Source of the DNA: Tetragenococcus halophilus subsp. flandriensis
GTDB lineage: Bacteria; Bacillota; Bacilli; Lactobacillales; Enterococcaceae
Assembly (NCBI RefSeq): GCF_030161475.1
Contig: NZ_BSUG01000011.1
Location: forward strand, 1-60,945
DNA length: 60,945 bases
Direction of reading: 5' to 3'
Positions 53,530 through 60,945 of this stretch are shown one piece after another; positions within the stretch are counted from its first letter, which is position 1, and every line of letters begins with the position of its first letter. The notes below the pieces were generated by a model, which was given only the letters and a program-made list of their open reading frames with translations, did no database searches and was not told the DNA's origin. A program made the translations under genes and the position numbers.

Positions 53530-54783
53530 ATGGATACATTTGTACGTTTTATGGAAGAAAAATTTGTACCTGTAGCTTCAAAGATTGGCGCCCAACGTCA
53601 TTTAGTTGCGATCCGTGATTCATTTATGGTAACCATGCCACTAATGATTCTGGGTGGTTTAGCGACTATGATCAATAATTTGCCTATTCCAGGTTTCCAA
53701 GAACTTATGAATTCAATTTTTGCTAACGAATCGTGGAAAGGCTTTGGCGATTCTGTTTGGGAAGGTACTTTTGCGGTGCTATCAGTTATGATCGCTTATT
53801 TAGTTGCTCATAACTTATCCAAGGGCTACGGGAAAGATCCAGTGGCTACAGGAGTTGTTTCGGTAGCTTCTTTCTTTGCACTAGGCGGTGCGACAGGCAT
53901 GTCAAGCACAGGTTTGTTTGTTGCTATTATCGTAGCTATTATTTCAACAGAATTATTTGTTCGCTTGATCGGAAATGAAAAATTAGTTATTAAGATGCCA
54001 GACGGTGTACCACCAGCAGTCGCAAAGTCATTTGCAGCTTTGCTTCCAGCGATGATTGTTATTAGTATATTTGGCTTAATTACAGCAATTTTTGCAGCTT
54101 TTGGTTTTGACGATATTATTAATTCATTCTATGAAGCTGTACAACAACCGTTTATGGGAATGGCGAATACGTATTGGTCAGCTTTATTGCTAGCATTTAT
54201 TACACCATTTTTATGGTTCTTTGGTTTACACGGAGCTAATATGATTGATCCATTTATGCAAACCATCAATGCACCTGCAATTGAAGCAAATATCAACGCT
54301 ATTTCAAATGGTGATGTTGCGCCTTACATTGTAAACAAACCTTTTATTGATAGTTTTGTAAACCTTGGAGGAACAGGAGCTACACTTGGCTTAATTATCG
54401 CGATTTATCTTGTAGGTAGAAGAAATAAAGCTTATAAAGTCGTAAACAACTTGAGTGTTGCACCAGGACTATTCAATATTAATGAACCCATGTTATTTGG
54501 TTTACCTATTGTATTAAATCCTATTATGTTTATTCCGTTTATTATCGTTCCAATGGTCTTAGTATCTGTTGCTTACTTTGCGACAAGCATTGGTTTAGTC
54601 CCTGTTTCAACAGTGATGCCACCTTGGGTGACGCCACCAGTTATTGGAGGATTTTTAGCAACGCAAAGTTTTTCTGGCGCAGTGCTGGCTGCCGTTAACT
54701 TAATTTTGTCAGTAGTTATGTATATTCCTTTTGTAAAAATGGGCGTAGACCAAGCATTGAAAAAAATCGCAGAAGAAGAATAA
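53530..54783 (+). CDS. PTS EIIC component, lactose/cellobiose family
   Basis: Membrane permease of 417 residues with about ten transmembrane segments. It opens with FMEEKFVPVASKIGAQRHLVAIRDSF and includes FLWFFGLHGANMIDPFM and GLFNINEPMLFGLPIVLNP, the substrate-site signatures of CelB-type EIIC. Last gene of the sigma-54-controlled operon, with AGGAGG ahead of its ATG and a terminator behind. No phospho-beta-glucosidase is in the operon; the GH1 enzyme at 18794 could serve. Confidence 0.93.
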   Translation: MDTFVRFMEEKFVPVASKIGAQRHLVAIRDSFMVTMPLMILGGLATMINNLPIPGFQELMNSIFANESWKGFGDSVWEGTFAVLSVMIAYLVAHNLSKGYGKDPVATGVVSVASFFALGGATGMSSTGLFVAIIVAIISTELFVRLIGNEKLVIKMPDGVPPAVAKSFAALLPAMIVISIFGLITAIFAAFGFDDIINSFYEAVQQPFMGMANTYWSALLLAFITPFLWFFGLHGANMIDPFMQTINAPAIEANINAISNGDVAPYIVNKPFIDSFVNLGGTGATLGLIIAIYLVGRRNKAYKVVNNLSVAPGLFNINEPMLFGLPIVLNPIMFIPFIIVPMVLVSVAYFATSIGLVPVSTVMPPWVTPPVIGGFLATQSFSGAVLAAVNLILSVVMYIPFVKMGVDQALKKIAEEE

Positions 54784-54832
54784 AAAAGGCTAAGGTAGCT
54801 GTGTAAGAATGGACTACCTTGGCTTTCTTTTA
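54784..54832 (+). terminator. Terminator of the sigma-54 PTS operon
   Basis: AAAGGCTAAGGTAG faces CTACCTTGGCTTT, one wobble, then a T-rich tail. Confidence 0.8.
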
Positions 54833-54877
54833 AATTTCGTGTATGTTTAGAGCAGTATATAAAAATGAGGTGAGTAA

Positions 54878-56053
54878 GTGACAATTAAAAAATTACAAGA
54901 AGAAAACTTTACTGAGAGTTATCAATTAGCGCATTACGCCTTTCGTTTTGCAGATGATCAGCAACATCAAGAAGGTTTTACTACATTGTTTAACCATTCA
55001 AACGTTTATGCTGCGTTTAACGAACAAGAACTTGCCAGCCAAATGATTGCTACACCTTTAAAGGTACAACTATATAATCAATTATTTGATATGGCAGGGA
55101 TAGGTTTTGTCTCTTCTGATCCTTCATTTCGTGGACAGGGAAACATTGATCAATTAATGCAAAAAATGCTGGTAGATTGCTATGAAAATGGCATTTTGCT
55201 TTCCTACCTTGATCCTTTTTCTTATCCGTTTTATCGCAAATATGGGTATGAATTGACCTTTGAACGTATCCATTATGATGTAGAAAGTTCAGCTTGGCCA
55301 GATAGTTCAAAACCTAAAGGATATGTACGAAGAAAGACTTGGGTACAAGCAAAAGAAGCAATCAAGCAAATTGATCAAGCTTCTTTTAAACATAAACACG
55401 GAGGTATTTTAAGGGAAGACTGGTGGTATGAATATAAATTTAATATTTCGCATAGCTATTATTTTGCGATTTATTATAATGAAAAAGACCGTCCAGAAGG
55501 CTATCTAGTATATAAGATTAAAGACGGTAATTTTAATTGTGTACGTTGGATAAATTTAACAGAATCTGCTTATCGGGGAATAAATCGATATATCAGTTCA
55601 CACAAAGACTCGACGCAACGTATTATTTATGAAAAAGGCTATGCAAAAAACGAAGACTTTTTCTTAAATGATAATCCTATCGGAAAAGCAGAGATTCGTC
55701 CTGAAATGATGGCTAGAATCGTTGATGTAGAAAACTTCTTAAATAAAAGTCTTTTAAAAGATGTTAAAAAGTCTTTTGCTATTACGATTGAAAAGGATCA
55801 TTACGTATCTTGGAATGAAGGAACTTTTGAAATTGTAAATAAGAAGCAAGTAAATATTGTTAAAAAGGAAGTTAACCAAACCCAGTTACCGCAATTAAAG
55901 ATTAGTATCCAGCGATTAACGCAGTTATTATTTGGTTATTGTTCCATTGATACATTAATGTTTTATGATTTAGTAGAAATAGACGAAGAAATTATCGAAA
56001 CTATTCGTCAATTAACCCCGCAACAAGCACCCATTTTAGAAGATTATTTCTAA
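54878..56053 (+). CDS. Eis-like GNAT N-acetyltransferase
   Basis: A 391-residue acetyltransferase with the Eis/YjcF layout: two GNAT domains and a C-terminal SCP2-like domain. The acetyl-CoA site is GIGFVSSDPSFRGQGNIDQLMQKML near residues 75-100. YPFYRKYGYEL is a typical family motif. The C-terminus (ITIEKDHYVSWNEGTFEIV...LTQLLFGY) matches the sterol-carrier-like part. Eis relatives acetylate aminoglycosides or other amines; the substrate here is unknown. GTG start behind GAGGTGA. Own transcription unit. Confidence 0.87.
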   Translation: MTIKKLQEENFTESYQLAHYAFRFADDQQHQEGFTTLFNHSNVYAAFNEQELASQMIATPLKVQLYNQLFDMAGIGFVSSDPSFRGQGNIDQLMQKMLVDCYENGILLSYLDPFSYPFYRKYGYELTFERIHYDVESSAWPDSSKPKGYVRRKTWVQAKEAIKQIDQASFKHKHGGILREDWWYEYKFNISHSYYFAIYYNEKDRPEGYLVYKIKDGNFNCVRWINLTESAYRGINRYISSHKDSTQRIIYEKGYAKNEDFFLNDNPIGKAEIRPEMMARIVDVENFLNKSLLKDVKKSFAITIEKDHYVSWNEGTFEIVNKKQVNIVKKEVNQTQLPQLKISIQRLTQLLFGYCSIDTLMFYDLVEIDEEIIETIRQLTPQQAPILEDYF

Positions 56054-56056
56054 AAA

Positions 56057-56129
56057 ACATCCTATTTTATCGTTAAAATTATCTTGCCCTTTTGCAAGCA
56101 AAGCGATAAAATAGGATGTGGCTTTTTTA
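56057..56129 (+). terminator. Terminator of the GNAT gene
   Basis: ACATCCTATTTTATCG at 56057-56072 faces its perfect 16-bp complement at 56104-56119. An inner CTTGC/GCAAG stem and a following T-run complete it. It ends only a few bases before the tRNA. Confidence 0.9.
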
Positions 56130-56132
56130 TAT

Positions 56133-56206
<74 letters not shown>

Positions 56207-56218
56207 GTAATTTATGAA

Positions 56219-56262
56219 TGCTGAAATCTTTATTTAACAAAGATTTCAGCACTTTTTATTTT
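56219..56262 (+). terminator. Terminator after tRNA-Arg
   Basis: TGCTGAAATCTTT faces AAAGATTTCAGCA across a 7-nt loop, then a T-rich run. Confidence 0.85.
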
Positions 56263-56378
56263 ATAAATTTGTGATTGAGAATTTAGAGTAACATTTTTGC
56301 TTATTAAAAAATTTTTTTGATAATAATACGCGAACAACCATAAAAATGTGGTCTAAAAAGTTAAGTTCTACTTAGTTA

Positions 56379-57572
56379 TTAATTGGATAAGTTTGGATAC
56401 TCTATAACCCGCGTTATATCAATCATATCATGAGCTTCCATATCTTCTTTGTTCATATTTTCTAGTTGTTTTAGAATAACACTTCTTTTTTCCATTTCCT
56501 CTTCATTTTTTGGATATAAAATGAAAGAACCTTCATTTTCAATTGCCTTTTGATTTATTTCTGCGAATGGTTTCATGATTTTTTCGTAAGTTGAAAGAGC
56601 ATCATTAATATTATTGTTATTCTTTAATTCGTTCGCTAGAATATAAGATCCTATCATTGCCAAGCTGGATCCTTGTCCTGTTAGAAAAGAAGGGGCGTGA
56701 GCAGCGTCTCCTGTTAAAACAATGTTATCTTTTGACCAATCATCCATGATAACCTGAGTTGTAGTATCAAAAAATATTTCTTCTGATTTATCTAATGCTT
56801 CTAATAATTTTGGAACAATACCGCTTATATTTTTAAATTTATTTTTGACCAATTTTTTATGTTCCTCTATATTTCTATGATTAACAAAAGGTTCCTTTTC
56901 ATCACTAAAAACTAGAAACGTATGTACTGATTCTTTGTTTTCAGTAGCATACATGATAGCTGTTCGTCCTGCTTCTGAATAGATGACAGCCTCTTTATGC
57001 ATATCTAAATAATTTTCCATAGTGAAACCTGTAAAACAATGACCTAAATATTTGGTGAAATTTTCTTCTTCACCAAACGTTAGTTTTCTTGTATTAGAAT
57101 GAATACCATCTGCTCCAACCACTAAATCATATTGTTTTTTTATGCCGCTTTCCAACTCAGTTTCGACTCCGTTATTCAAAGCTACTATTGTTTTAATAGA
57201 GTCATTAAAAATAATTTTTATATTTTTCTCCTGTACTGCTTTATACAGGGCATGAGTTAGATCACCTCTTGGAATTTCAATATCCTTATTGTCTTTCATT
57301 GACTCATCTGTAAATTTCGAAATGATATTATTTTGACTATCTAGAATATTAAACTTCATATTATTTAAATTTTGGGCGTTCAATTCTTCATGGATTCCCA
57401 TCATTTGGACTATATTTATAGCGCTTCCTCTTACATCTATAGGATAACCGCCGCCTCGTATTTTGCTTGCCCTTTCAACAATTGTTACGTCAAAACCATT
57501 TTCGTTTAACCAATACGCTGATGTAAGGCCGGCCATACTAGCTCCAGATACTAAAACTTTTTTGTTTTCCAT
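56379..57572 (-). CDS. FAD-dependent monooxygenase (PHBH/TetX-like)
   Basis: Flavoprotein hydroxylase of 397 residues. The FAD-binding N-terminus is KVLVSGASMAGLTSAYWLNENGFDVTIVER. DLVVGADGIHSNTRK is the mid-protein DG motif and NIVLTGDAAHAPSFLTGQGSSLAM the second FAD motif. Relatives hydroxylate aromatic compounds or inactivate drugs such as tetracyclines; the substrate here is unknown. ATG at 57572 behind GAGGGAT. It is divergent from a TetR regulator, and both are visibly more AT-rich than their neighbours, suggesting acquisition. Confidence 0.87.
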   Translation of the reverse strand: MENKKVLVSGASMAGLTSAYWLNENGFDVTIVERASKIRGGGYPIDVRGSAINIVQMMGIHEELNAQNLNNMKFNILDSQNNIISKFTDESMKDNKDIEIPRGDLTHALYKAVQEKNIKIIFNDSIKTIVALNNGVETELESGIKKQYDLVVGADGIHSNTRKLTFGEEENFTKYLGHCFTGFTMENYLDMHKEAVIYSEAGRTAIMYATENKESVHTFLVFSDEKEPFVNHRNIEEHKKLVKNKFKNISGIVPKLLEALDKSEEIFFDTTTQVIMDDWSKDNIVLTGDAAHAPSFLTGQGSSLAMIGSYILANELKNNNNINDALSTYEKIMKPFAEINQKAIENEGSFILYPKNEEEMEKRSVILKQLENMNKEDMEAHDMIDITRVIEYPNLSN

Positions 57573-57595
57573 ATCCCTCATCCTTTTTCATTTAT

Positions 57596-57647
57596 TTGAC
57601 ACTGAGTTTCTTTACTATATCTTACCTTTAGTGAAACTCAGTGTCAA
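57596..57647. promoter_or_regulatory. Shared operator/promoter of the monooxygenase and TetR genes
   Basis: TTGACACTGAGTTTC at 57596-57610 is repeated in perfect inverted form at 57633-57647 with 22 bp between. On the minus strand the right arm supplies a -35 TTGACA (57647-57642), a 17-bp spacer and -10 TAAGAT (57624-57619) for the monooxygenase. The arms are the likely sites of the adjacent TetR protein, overlapping the -35. Confidence 0.65.
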
Positions 57648-57697
57648 TGTAAAAATATTATGATACAATACAATTATAATATTTTGGAGGGGAATAA

Positions 57698-58222
57698 ATG
57701 GATAAAGATATAAGAAAGCATGTTCTTGAAATTGCCGATCGTTTATTTGAAGAAAATGGTTATAACAAAACAAGTATGGAAAAAATCGCACAAGAATCGG
57801 ATATTTCACGAAGTACATTATTTAGAATGTTTAAAACGAAAAGTGAAATTTTATTTTTAAGTAATAATGACTTATTGAAAGACACACTTGATGAATTTTT
57901 AGGAAAAGATTACACATTAAAAGAAATGATTCAAAAAGTAATTGAAGTGTTAGATAGTGCTTCATATACAGATAAAGTAAATTATATGAATTTAATGAAA
58001 AAACTTAAATCTGAACCTGATTTTCAATCTCAAATTTTTTTTAAAGCCTTGAAAATACTTCCTGATTTTCCATCTAGTGAGGATGACCCTTATGATGTAC
58101 TAAAAGGCGCATTTTTTGGAAATGTTATTACTGCTTGGTCTCGAATATTTGAAAATCCTACCATTGATTCTTTAGATCAAGTTAAAATTCAATTGATTGA
58201 ATTTGAAAAAAAGTTTCTATAA
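57698..58222 (+). CDS. TetR family transcriptional regulator
   Basis: A 174-residue repressor. The N-terminal helix-turn-helix is GYNKTSMEKIAQESDISRSTLFRMFKTKSEIL, with the remaining 110 residues forming the ligand-binding helices. Divergent from the FAD monooxygenase, it most likely represses that gene and itself through the inverted repeat at 57596-57647 and releases on binding a substrate of the enzyme. Start behind TTTGGAGGGG. The ligand is unknown. Confidence 0.9.
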   Translation: MDKDIRKHVLEIADRLFEENGYNKTSMEKIAQESDISRSTLFRMFKTKSEILFLSNNDLLKDTLDEFLGKDYTLKEMIQKVIEVLDSASYTDKVNYMNLMKKLKSEPDFQSQIFFKALKILPDFPSSEDDPYDVLKGAFFGNVITAWSRIFENPTIDSLDQVKIQLIEFEKKFL

Positions 58223-58438
58223 AAAATATAGAAACGTTTAAAAAGTGATCATTAAAAGATAGCTAAATCTTTCCGCTAAACAGCTATTTTAATTGCTAGT
58301 AGCTGTTAATGGCCTTAACAGATTATATTTCTTTGCTATTTGTGATAAAATTGTAATGTTTTATTGAGCACCTAATACAATACAATTGCGTTTGATTATA
58401 TATAAAAACCAGATGATAGATATAAGGAGATTTTGTAG

Positions 58439-59182
58439 GTGAAAAGTATTTTTAGTAATATGAAGCATCTTGATATATATATTCATTACATCATTGCTCT
58501 TTGCGGCGGCTTTTTTGGCATGTATGCAATTACAAGTCGTATGGGAAATTTCGGGCAAGCGCAGACAGCAAATTTAATTGAAGTCGTAAGAAATATATTA
58601 GGCAGAAATATGTCAGAAGGCGCGTTGCGCATCGTAGCTGCGCTACTTTTTATGGGCGGGATCATATCAGCTACGATCATGGAAAGAAAAACTAAGATAG
58701 ATTTACGCTATTTTTCTATTTCTTTTGATTTAATTGCTGCCATTTTGATTGGTTTTTTCCCTCTTAGTATGAACCCAGTTATAGCTCTTTACCCAGTGTT
58801 TTTTGCAACAGCATTTCAATGGTGTATATTCAAAGGCGCAAAAGGGTATCCTAGTGCTACCGTTTTTTGTACGAATAACTTAAAACAGGCCACAATATCC
58901 ATCATTGATTATTTTTTGCTGTCCCAAGGTAATCCCGAAAGAAGAGAAAAAATTGAAAAGGCAAAATTATATGGAGGTACGTGTGTGAATTTTTATTTAG
59001 GTGTACTAATTAGTTATTTGTTATGGCGCTTTTACGGTGTTCATAGTATTTGGTTTATTACACTACCACTTTTAATAAATTTTGTATTAGTTGTTTTGGA
59101 TAGTAAGAGACACGCCTTCTACCTTAATGTTGAAAAAAACGCAGTTCACGAAAATCTTTCCTATGATACGACAAAGCTATGA
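58439..59182 (+). CDS. DUF1275/YoaK family membrane protein
   Basis: A 247-residue protein with about six membrane segments. The N-terminal IALCGGFFGMYAITSRMGNFGQAQTANLIEV segment is the DUF1275 start, where family members usually carry a Q-T-G/A-N motif. FATAFQWCIFKGAKGYPSATVFCTNNLKQATIS is the second signature. Function is unknown. GTG start at 58439 behind AAGGAG. A weak terminator hairpin follows at 59192. Confidence 0.82.
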   Translation: MKSIFSNMKHLDIYIHYIIALCGGFFGMYAITSRMGNFGQAQTANLIEVVRNILGRNMSEGALRIVAALLFMGGIISATIMERKTKIDLRYFSISFDLIAAILIGFFPLSMNPVIALYPVFFATAFQWCIFKGAKGYPSATVFCTNNLKQATISIIDYFLLSQGNPERREKIEKAKLYGGTCVNFYLGVLISYLLWRFYGVHSIWFITLPLLINFVLVVLDSKRHAFYLNVEKNAVHENLSYDTTKL

Positions 59183-59191
59183 AAAAGAAAC

Positions 59192-59228
59192 GGTCAGATG
59201 GGAATTTTTGCTGTCTGACTCCTTTTTT
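59192..59228 (+). terminator. Terminator of the DUF1275 gene
   Basis: GTCAGA (59193-59198) faces TCTGAC (59214-59219), then a T-run. Confidence 0.55.
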
Positions 59229-59260
59229 AATGATAATGTTATTGATAAGGGCGTTTTATC

Positions 59261-59921
59261 ATGAGTATAAAAGATAAAAAAACTGTTCAGGTTAAGATTG
59301 ATAAAGAAGTTACTGACCAGTTAGCTAATGAGGGAAAAACCCCAATATTTATTACAGAGGATAATTGTTTGATTGGCATTATTGCAGTTGCCGATACAGT
59401 AAAAGGAAATAGTATCGCAGCGACTGATAAATTGCATAATATGGGCTTGCAAGTTGCGATGATCACAGAAGATAATACAAAAACGGCTGAAGTCATTGCT
59501 AAGCAAGTGGGGATTGATCGCGTATTCAGTGAAGTTCTACCCGAAGACAAAGCTAACGAAGTGCAAAAATTACAAAATGAAGGACTTCATATAGCTATGG
59601 TCGGTGATGGTATCAATGACGCGCCTGTTCTAACACAATAAGACGTAGGTGTTGCGATTGGATCAGGCACGGACGTAGCAATCGAATCAGCGGATATTGT
59701 ATTAATGCGTAGTGATTTGATGGATGTACCAATTGCGTTGGGTATTCTACACTTATTTGGCGGCCTGCTACTAAATCCAATGTTTTCCGGAGCGGCCATG
59801 AGTTTAAGCTCAGTTTCCGTACTATTCAATGTACTACAATTTGAAAGGCTTTAAACCAGTGAGGACGAAAACTAAAGCAAGTAATTCTCAACCAGAAACA
59901 GTGAAAAAAGCAGCTGCCTAA
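59261..59921 (+). pseudogene. Remnant of a copper-type P-type ATPase (CopA/CopB)
   Basis: Only the end of the nucleotide-binding domain onward is left. The frame reads LANEGKTPIFITEDN, GIIAVADTVK, GIDRVFSEVLPEDKANEVQKLQ and AMVGDGINDAP. It then meets an in-frame TAA at 59639-59641. The same frame continues as [30 protein letters not shown], then skips in-frame to [11 protein letters not shown], losing the usual stretch with a membrane helix. A further frameshift near 59835 precedes the last residues, which end at 59921. TGDN is changed to TEDN. The N-terminal membrane part, actuator and DKTGT phosphorylation site are absent. Clearly non-functional. Confidence 0.88.
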
Positions 59922-60002
59922 AATTGTTCTTTTAAGAAATCTTAAATCAACTTTTTTAGATAAGGTTGTGATATAAAAAAAGTTGCATATCATAAATGGG
60001 GA

Positions 60003-60188
60003 GTGCAGCAGAAATTAGAAAATACTGTTATTCCAGCTGATCACATGGAAGGAATGAAGGATGCAACAGTGACTATTGATAAGGTAATCAGTGGGACAGT
60101 TTATATTGTCGATTACAAACCTACAGATGATGGAGAAATTATAAGAGATCATATGAGGTTAACAGAAAACAAAATGGCAGCAAATTAG
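60003..60188 (+). pseudogene. Remnant of a DUF1541 (YdhK-like) protein
   Basis: A 61-residue frame containing ADHMEGMKDATVTID and TVYIVDYKPTDDGE, which is one DUF1541 repeat. Intact proteins have a lipoprotein signal and two such repeats. The signal, first repeat and part of the last segment are missing, and the expected H-K-W-V-T-E-D-E is degraded to HMRLTENKM. DUF1541 genes often neighbour copper ATPases, matching the preceding remnant. A GTG start is possible, but expression is doubtful. Confidence 0.7.
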
Positions 60189-60667
60189 CAATTTGCTTAT
60201 TAAAATAAACTTAATATAAAAAAGCATGCTAGGTTAAATTCTTTCATTAAACAGGTAAGTTGTTACAATCTTTAGAAGCGGGAAATTATAACGTTTCCTG
60301 TTTTTTTAATTCTAATATTACGAATATGAATACAATAAATATGAGATATCAAAGTAGAAATTAACGTGCATTATTTGGAGGGAAAAACCTGCTAGTAGTA
60401 GTGAAATGGAATCAGAATTCTTTGGAAGCTAAATAGTAAAGAGAATTGGAATCAAACAAACCGCATGGCTAGTTGATTATTAGTGGACTAATATTTATTT
60501 TAAACGCATTCTTACAACAAAGATGGTTTCTAATAACCCAATTGTTGTAGTAGATCTTTTCCCATTTGGTTATTCATTTATGTTGTTTAAAAAAGGGGTT
60601 TAATTAATCAAGACAAACTTGTATTTAAATAAAGAGTGAATTATAAGAAAAAGGAGAAAAACAAATT
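60189..60667. other. Gene-poor decayed stretch
   Basis: No intact gene. A hairpin (GGGAAA with TTTCC, about 60280-60300, then seven T) may be a leftover terminator. A 26-codon frame at 60523-60603, ending DLFPFGYSFMLFKKGV, may be the tail of a lost membrane protein; I cannot identify it. Further short frames interrupted by stops lie around 60390-60480. Confidence 0.5.
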
Positions 60668-60769
60668 ATGAAAGCACTATATTTTAATGAATTTGGTGAT
60701 TCTTCAGTATTACAGTATGGAGAAGTTGCTGAACCACAAATTAATGAAAATGAAGTACTTATTAACTAA
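60668..60769 (+). pseudogene. Truncated zinc-type alcohol dehydrogenase/quinone oxidoreductase
   Basis: Begins with a good ribosome site (AAAAAGGAG) and MKALYFNEFGDSSVLQY, then GEVAEPQINENEVLIN followed by a stop. This is the standard N-terminus of medium-chain quinone-reductase-like dehydrogenases, which are normally about 310-340 residues. Similarity stops abruptly after LIN, where foreign sequence begins. The gene was cut by an insertion or deletion. Confidence 0.75.
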
Positions 60770-60945
60770 AACTTGAAACCTACTTTTCGATACGTATCCC
60801 TTGGTATACCAAGGATTTCATGCACAAAATTAACTTCAACCTGCTTGCTTGAGCTGTTTTTGTATAGAGGAAGGTAGTTTTTCAAGGAACTGTTCGATAA
60901 TGTTATTTAATACGGCTTCATCCAAAACATATTCATCCGCAAAAG
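60770..60945 (-). mobile_element. Edge of a probable insertion sequence
   Basis: Sequence after the dehydrogenase fragment is unrelated to it. It contains a minus-strand coding frame running out of the window and, between that frame and the junction, two adjacent perfect palindromes: GATACGTATC (60789-60798) and a 16-bp one centred on GGTATACC (60799-60814). The position inside a broken gene and the coding frame reading toward the junction suggest an IS end. I could not identify the family or the exact terminal repeat. Confidence 0.45.
60836..60945 (-). CDS. C-terminus of a possible transposase, partial
   Basis: Open minus-strand frame entering from the window edge and ending with TGA at 60838-60836. 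The visible 35 residues include LDEAVLNNIIEQFLEKLP and end SIQKQLKQAG. They look helical and charged. Identification as transposase rests on context only, since it lies in sequence that interrupts a dehydrogenase gene. It could equally be another protein of a transferred segment. Confidence 0.4.
   Translation of the reverse strand, partial: FADEYVLDEAVLNNIIEQFLEKLPSSIQKQLKQAG

Noticed and set aside
59287-59829. Minus-strand frames opposite the ATPase remnant
   Set aside because: Antisense shadows of a recognisable pseudogene with no ribosome sites or family features.

Overview
The window looks like chromosome from a low-GC Gram-positive of the Enterococcaceae, most likely Tetragenococcus or a close Enterococcus relative. 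This is an inference from the AT-rich sequence, strong AAGGAGG-type ribosome sites, frequent TTG/GTG starts, CcpA/PRD/LevR sugar control, several PTS operons, a glyQS T-box and an osmoprotectant-binding lipoprotein. Most of it is ordinary core genome. The two ends and three intergenic arrays are less ordinary.

Layout. 1-690: the start of an unknown minus-strand gene at the edge, then a degenerate array of about 42-bp repeats. 695-2996: divergent pepQ and ccpA. 3319-8856: a sugar operon with a PRD/EIIA regulator, an RpiB/LacAB-type isomerase, galactitol-family PTS EIIC-EIIB-EIIA and a SIS-domain sugar-phosphate isomerase. 9114-16014: class A PBP, tyrS, AEC transporter, nfo, aldo/keto reductase, YneF. 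16246-20227: an RpiR regulator divergent from a histidine phosphatase, a Cof-type HAD phosphatase and a GH1 6-phospho-beta-glucosidase. 20332-20541: five exact-length 42-bp repeats. 20742-28110: phosphoglucomutase, a CzrA-like metal sensor, hom-thrB, PPDK regulator, zur, CorC-like protein. 28195-37900: osmoprotectant-binding lipoprotein, then the conserved run rpsU-yqeY-phoH-pgpH-ybeY-dgkA-era-recO and T-box-controlled glyQS. 39440-49985: AEC transporter, YidC, acylphosphatase, TrmH/SpoU methyltransferase, HD protein, a third repeat array, DUF218 protein, GyrI-like protein, D,D-carboxypeptidase, a 46-residue membrane peptide, sfsA, an oxidoreductase and a DEAD-box helicase. 50004-54783: a LevR-type sigma-54 activator, its probable enhancer and a consensus -24/-12 promoter driving a lactose/cellobiose-family PTS. 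54878-56206: GNAT protein and tRNA-Arg(CCT). 56379-59182: a FAD monooxygenase divergent from a TetR regulator, then a DUF1275 protein. 59261-60945: a graveyard with a broken copper ATPase, a DUF1541 remnant, a truncated dehydrogenase and the edge of a probable mobile element.

How the genes work together. Sugar phosphates made by the two PTS systems feed central metabolism. The GH1 enzyme at 18794 could hydrolyse phospho-beta-glucosides imported by the sigma-54-controlled PTS at 52850, though the two loci carry different regulators. CcpA probably oversees these operons; one imperfect cre-like site lies upstream of the PRD regulator.

Most unusual signal. Three unrelated intergenic regions (about 139-605, 20332-20541, 43298-43413) hold arrays with the same period of about 42 bp and the same design. 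Short arms alternate with their own complement, separated by a loop and a linker of about 15 nt. Arm sequences differ completely between loci but stay complementary within each locus, and the linker is partly shared. This looks like a covarying, structured repeat family that I do not recognise.
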